Source of the DNA: Niastella vici
GTDB lineage: Bacteria > Bacteroidota > Bacteroidia > Chitinophagales > Chitinophagaceae
Length of the DNA stretch: 64,000 nucleotides
Assembly: GCF_002077945.1 (NCBI RefSeq)
Contig: NZ_LVYD01000050.1
Coordinates: 62,001-126,000 of the forward strand
Direction: 5' to 3'
Position 1 is the stretch's first letter. Every line of letters starts with the position of its first letter. The notes below the pieces were generated by a model. The model saw only the letters and a program-made list of their open reading frames with translations, did not search any database and was not told the origin of the DNA. Below, piece by piece: positions 61,397 through 64,000 of the stretch. Both the position numbers and the translations under genes were made by a program.

Positions 61397-62002
61397 ATGA
61401 ACGCATACAAACACGCAGAGATCTCTGTAAAAAGAAGGGGCGGGGTAGTGGAAGATTACCTGCCCATTCACGACTTTATCGATAGCACCAAAGAGCTGTG
61501 CAGCGATAACCGCCATCGTATACTGCATACCCTTTGGGGCATCAGACGGGTCATTGTACCCATATTCGGGCAAACGATCACCAACAGCAACGGAAAGATC
61601 ATAAACGTCAAAGACCTCTGCGAACAGGACCATATTCTGCCCGATTATCTTAACCGCTTTATTCCAACCCTGGCCGATTTTGTAAACGCCATCAACCGGC
61701 ACGCCGACGATGAACATCGCCTCCGCGAATTTGCCGGCAGCTACGAAAACGATCCGGAATTGTCTGAATTATTGCTGTCGCCATTGGCCAATACCGGTTC
61801 CTTAACGTCATTGTTGTTAACCCATAATTCCTGGTTCATCAATGACATCGTTCCTAAAGTATTAAAAAGAAAACCCCTCATTCAAAACTTTGGTATATCT
61901 CCCGCTGACTTCTTCGACCGCATGAACTTTCAGCTGTGGATGGACAATGGCGCCAGCATTCCGCCAAGCGCTCAAAAAACCGCAGGTAAAGTGGTAGGGT
62001 AA
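61397..62002 (+). CDS. DUF6915-like protein
   Basis: A 201-residue soluble protein. The N-terminal 100 residues (MNAYKHAEISVKRRGG, EDYLPIHDFIDSTKEL, RHRILHTLWGI, FGQTITNSNGK, EQDHI, then IPTLADFVNAI) look like DUF6915, a family of unknown role with conserved His residues. The C-terminal 80 residues form an extra part not seen in short family members. It follows the acidic paralogue by 8 bp and ends 7 bp before the convergent clpP. Confidence 0.68.
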   Translation: MNAYKHAEISVKRRGGVVEDYLPIHDFIDSTKELCSDNRHRILHTLWGIRRVIVPIFGQTITNSNGKIINVKDLCEQDHILPDYLNRFIPTLADFVNAINRHADDEHRLREFAGSYENDPELSELLLSPLANTGSLTSLLLTHNSWFINDIVPKVLKRKPLIQNFGISPADFFDRMNFQLWMDNGASIPPSAQKTAGKVVG

Positions 62003-62009
62003 ACGACAA

Positions 62010-62717
62010 TTAATTCTTTTTCGCACCGGCTTCATCGCCCAACACCTCATCGATCATACCGAAGGCTTTGGCCTCGTGCGCTTTCATCCAGTGATCGCGG
62101 TCCGAAGCTTCGTGTACCTGCTGGTAATTTTGCCCGCTGTGTTTGGCGATGACCGAATACAGTTCATGCTGCAGCTTTTTGATCTCATGCATGGTGATCT
62201 CAATATCGGAGGCATTGCCCTGTATACCACCCGATGGCTGGTGGATCATTACCCGCGCATGTTGTAAGGCCGCCCGTTTACCGGCAGCGCCTGCGCACAA
62301 CAATACGGCACTCATCGATAAGGCGGTACCTGTACATATAGTGGCCACATCGGGTGTAATGTATTGCATGGTATCATAAATGCCCAACCCTGCATATACC
62401 GATCCGCCGGGTGAATTGATGTACAGTTGTATGTCGCGCTTGGCATCGGCCGATTGCAGGAATAACAATTGCGCCTGAATGATGTTGGCGATCCTGTCAT
62501 CAACGGCATCGCCGAGGAAGATGATCCTGTCCATCATTAACCGGGAGAATACATCCATTTGCGCCACATTCAACTGGCGTTCTTCGGTGATGTAGGGCGT
62601 CATGGCCATGGGTATAAAGCGGTTTTCCATGCGGGTAATAAAACCGTCAACATACTGGCTGCCTATGCGATGATGATGTACTGCATAGGCACGAAAATCC
62701 TGTTTCATACTGATCAT
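62010..62717 (-). CDS. clpP: ATP-dependent Clp protease proteolytic subunit
   Basis: A 235-residue serine protease with the catalytic triad Ser134 (LSMSAV), His159 (MIHQP) and Asp208 (DRDHW); the spacing (25 and 49 residues) equals that of E. coli ClpP. The N-terminal 30 residues carry a His-rich stretch (AVHHHRIGSQ), common in Bacteroidota. The start is set at the ATG at 62717 (MISMKQDF), with a second ATG at 62708; the frame runs on upstream into a repeat. No clpX or tig is adjacent, so this may be an accessory copy. Confidence 0.94.
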   Translation of the reverse strand: MISMKQDFRAYAVHHHRIGSQYVDGFITRMENRFIPMAMTPYITEERQLNVAQMDVFSRLMMDRIIFLGDAVDDRIANIIQAQLLFLQSADAKRDIQLYINSPGGSVYAGLGIYDTMQYITPDVATICTGTALSMSAVLLCAGAAGKRAALQHARVMIHQPSGGIQGNASDIEITMHEIKKLQHELYSVIAKHSGQNYQQVHEASDRDHWMKAHEAKAFGMIDEVLGDEAGAKKN

Positions 62718-62751
62718 AGTATAATGTTTGTAATTAAATAAAAGTTTAATG

Positions 62752-62790
62752 CTGGAACCGGGATCTGGAACTGGCAATCGGTGATCTGGC
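62752..62790. repeat. ACCGGTA/CTGGAAC word repeat, copy 4
   Basis: CTGGAACCGGGATCTGGAAC is followed by CTGGCAATCGGTGATCTGGC. The words are like those of copies at 31610 and 32285, but here no inverted arm is seen. It lies upstream of clpP. Confidence 0.4.
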
Positions 62791-62827
62791 AAGACGGAGT
62801 TCCTGCTCCCCCTTTAGGGGGCTGGGG

Positions 62828-63091
62828 CTAGAAAAGCCTCATTATTCTCTTCCGGAAAGAAAGATGCTCCGGCCCGGTGAACAGCTGCTGATGCACTGTT
62901 TCTATTTCTGCCTTTAACTGGCGGCGGCTGTATTGCCTGATAATTTCATAGGTCTTTTGCTGCCATAGCATGGTCTCGCGCAGGGCCGGCTGTAACAGCA
63001 ACCGCGCTTCAAACAGCAGTGCGTCTGCTTCGCCTGCATATTTTAAAAGATAATCGTCTATTTGCCGTATCTCATTCAAGGAAGTCCTCAT
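62828..63091 (-). CDS. Small protein encoded with the sigma factor
   Basis: An 87-residue helical, charged protein without signal or membrane segment (ALLFEARLLLQPALRETM in the centre). Its start overlaps the end of the sigma-factor gene by 20 bp, so translation is coupled. Small proteins in this place often modulate the sigma factor, but no anti-sigma fold can be recognised from this sequence. Confidence 0.65.
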   Translation of the reverse strand: MRTSLNEIRQIDDYLLKYAGEADALLFEARLLLQPALRETMLWQQKTYEIIRQYSRRQLKAEIETVHQQLFTGPEHLSFRKRIMRLF

Positions 63092-63620
63092 AACCCAACG
63101 ATTTTTCTTTTACAATATCCCTTACTTTTTCGAGGCACTTGTATTTTTGAACCGTGGCCGACCGCTCGCTGGAGAACCCAAACAAACCGGCGATGCGGCG
63201 CATGGGCAGCTTGTCGTAATAAAACGCCTGCAATAATTCCATACATTTTTGCCCGGAGGTATGCAACAGATCAAGGAGTTTGTCTGTAGCGGAAACAGAG
63301 GCCGTTTTATTGTCGGCAATGCCGGTTAATGAATCGTCCAGGGCTGTAAGCCGGTTGTTCTGTTTATTTTTCTTTGACCAAATGTGCCGGGCAATGCCCA
63401 GGATGTAAGCGCGTTCGCTGTGCTGTAATTGAACCGGCGAGTCAACTAGTTTTTCATAATATATAACCAGCGCATCCTGAAAAACATCTTTGGCTTCGTC
63501 AAACGACCCGCCCATACTGCGCACATATTTAGCCACCAGCGGAAAAGCCTGTTGGTACAACTGCATAAAAAGGGCTTTCCGCTCCACCACTGCATCTGCT
63601 ATCGCCATCGTTTGGGTCAT
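63072..63620 (-). CDS. ECF-like sigma-70 family RNA polymerase sigma factor
   Basis: A 182-residue protein. Region 2 includes YVRSMGGSFDEAKDVFQDALVIYYEKL, and region 4 is the helix-turn-helix LPMRRIAGLFGFSSERSATVQKYKCLEKVR. The start at 63620 (MTQTMAIADAV) is chosen; a second ATG at 63608 is possible and the frame extends 13 codons upstream. The genes it controls are unknown. The TonB-dependent receptor downstream of the promoter-proximal side and the small partner gene are in the same region. Confidence 0.85.
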   Translation of the reverse strand: MTQTMAIADAVVERKALFMQLYQQAFPLVAKYVRSMGGSFDEAKDVFQDALVIYYEKLVDSPVQLQHSERAYILGIARHIWSKKNKQNNRLTALDDSLTGIADNKTASVSATDKLLDLLHTSGQKCMELLQAFYYDKLPMRRIAGLFGFSSERSATVQKYKCLEKVRDIVKEKSLGYEDFLE

Positions 63621-63768
63621 AGGCCATCTCTTTATAAATAAGTGCCGTTTACAACCCAAATATCACCCTAAAATGGCAGATTATTTTAAATCATAGAAGA
63701 AAGGGAAGGATTACGCTATATCAATCAGCGTGCTAATGCGTTCTTTTTTGCGGCCGTGCCGGGGCGCA

Positions 63769-63804
63769 CAAAAAAGCCCTGTCCCGGCTGAACCAGAACA
63801 GGGC
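63769..63804 (-). terminator. Terminator after the TonB-dependent receptor
   Basis: GCCCTGT pairs with ACAGGGC across a 15-nt loop. On the minus strand a T run follows. Confidence 0.8.
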
Positions 63805-63824
63805 CTGCTATATATAAACAATTA

Positions 63825-64000
63825 TTAATTAAACTTAAAAGTAAGATTAACGGTAACCCGGGTGGGGTTTTGCGCCGCCAGGCGGTTCGACCAGTATTTT
63901 TCATTCGTAAGGTTATCTACTTTCAACCCTATGCGGTAAACCGGTTTGTCATAGAACAGCGACGCATCCAGCACCGTATAGGAAGGAATGGTGAAAGCAT
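63825..64000 (-). CDS. TonB-dependent receptor, C-terminal end (gene runs past the window)
   Basis: The frame is open to the window edge and ends at TAA (63825-63827). The 57 residues read include PSYTVLDASLFYDKPVYRIG, NLTNEKYW and the last strand VTVNLTFKFN, the usual C-terminal barrel strands of siderophore-type TonB receptors. Start and ligand cannot be seen. Confidence 0.8.
   Translation of the reverse strand, partial: AFTIPSYTVLDASLFYDKPVYRIGLKVDNLTNEKYWSNRLAAQNPTRVTVNLTFKFN

Overview
The window reads as chromosomal DNA of a Bacteroidota bacterium, most likely from the Chitinophagaceae (Niastella/Chitinophaga-like). This is inferred from gene content: carboxypeptidase-regulatory-domain TonB-dependent receptors without SusD, two large OMP_b-brl_3 barrels, detached TonB C-terminal domain proteins, a PadR-like palindrome, type B L31, SCKKD-type lipoprotein signals, and -7 boxes of the Bacteroidota form TAnnTTTG in place of strong Shine-Dalgarno sites. 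No tRNA, rRNA, insertion sequence, prophage or CRISPR array was seen.

Layout. 1-8.0 kb: a truncated Gcr-type membrane protein, a formimidoylglutamase-like arginase-fold enzyme, then on the minus strand an ABC-F ATPase, a GNAT acetyltransferase and a patatin/BamA-like outer-membrane protein. 8.2-13.5 kb: a DUF3347 protein, a TonB-dependent receptor and two paralogous secreted proteins. 13.7-18 kb: thrS, infC, a two-gene toxin-antitoxin pair, rpmI and rplT. 18.2-24.2 kb: arginine decarboxylase, an NTF2-like protein, a secreted hypothetical protein, Hsp20, bacilliredoxin and lgt. 24.3-31.4 kb: a lipoprotein and two tandem outer-membrane beta-barrel receptors. 31.8-36.4 kb: YajQ, L31 type B, a 20-bp tandem repeat array, a GlmU-like protein, tpiA and a hemerythrin. 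36.5-45.9 kb: the remnant of an FkbM methyltransferase beside a flippase, an acyl-CoA-binding-protein operon, a CBS protein, a sialate O-acetylesterase, OsmC, lipA and a phosphodiester glycosidase. 46.1-55.5 kb: a glucose/glucan block (ROK glucokinase and sugar MFS on the minus strand; glgA, glgC, sugar MFS and GH13 amylase on the plus strand). 55.5-62.0 kb: an AT-richer accessory stretch with an LRR-Roc-COR-TIR protein, two TonB_C-like proteins, a membrane protein, two unknown paralogues and a DUF6915-like protein. 62-64 kb: an orphan clpP, a small protein, an ECF-like sigma factor and the 3' end of a TonB-dependent receptor.

Functional links. The glucan block joins uptake and phosphorylation of glucose with ADP-glucose formation, glycogen synthesis and extracytoplasmic alpha-glucan cleavage. 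The infC-rpmI-rplT order is conserved but is split by a toxin-antitoxin pair. infC has its own promoter and a strong terminator, and rpmI-rplT has a separate promoter-like box.

The most unusual non-coding signal is a set of intergenic repeats. Several word families with a 7-8 bp period (GAAGTAG, CAAGTTG, ACCGGTA, and others) occur as inverted arm pairs, mostly placed right at or just after stop codons. A separate array holds about 13 copies of an exact 20-bp period unit with an internal TTCC/GGAA dyad. The best candidate for an undescribed protein system is the LRR-Roco-TIR protein with the unknown genes beside it; its function is inferred only.
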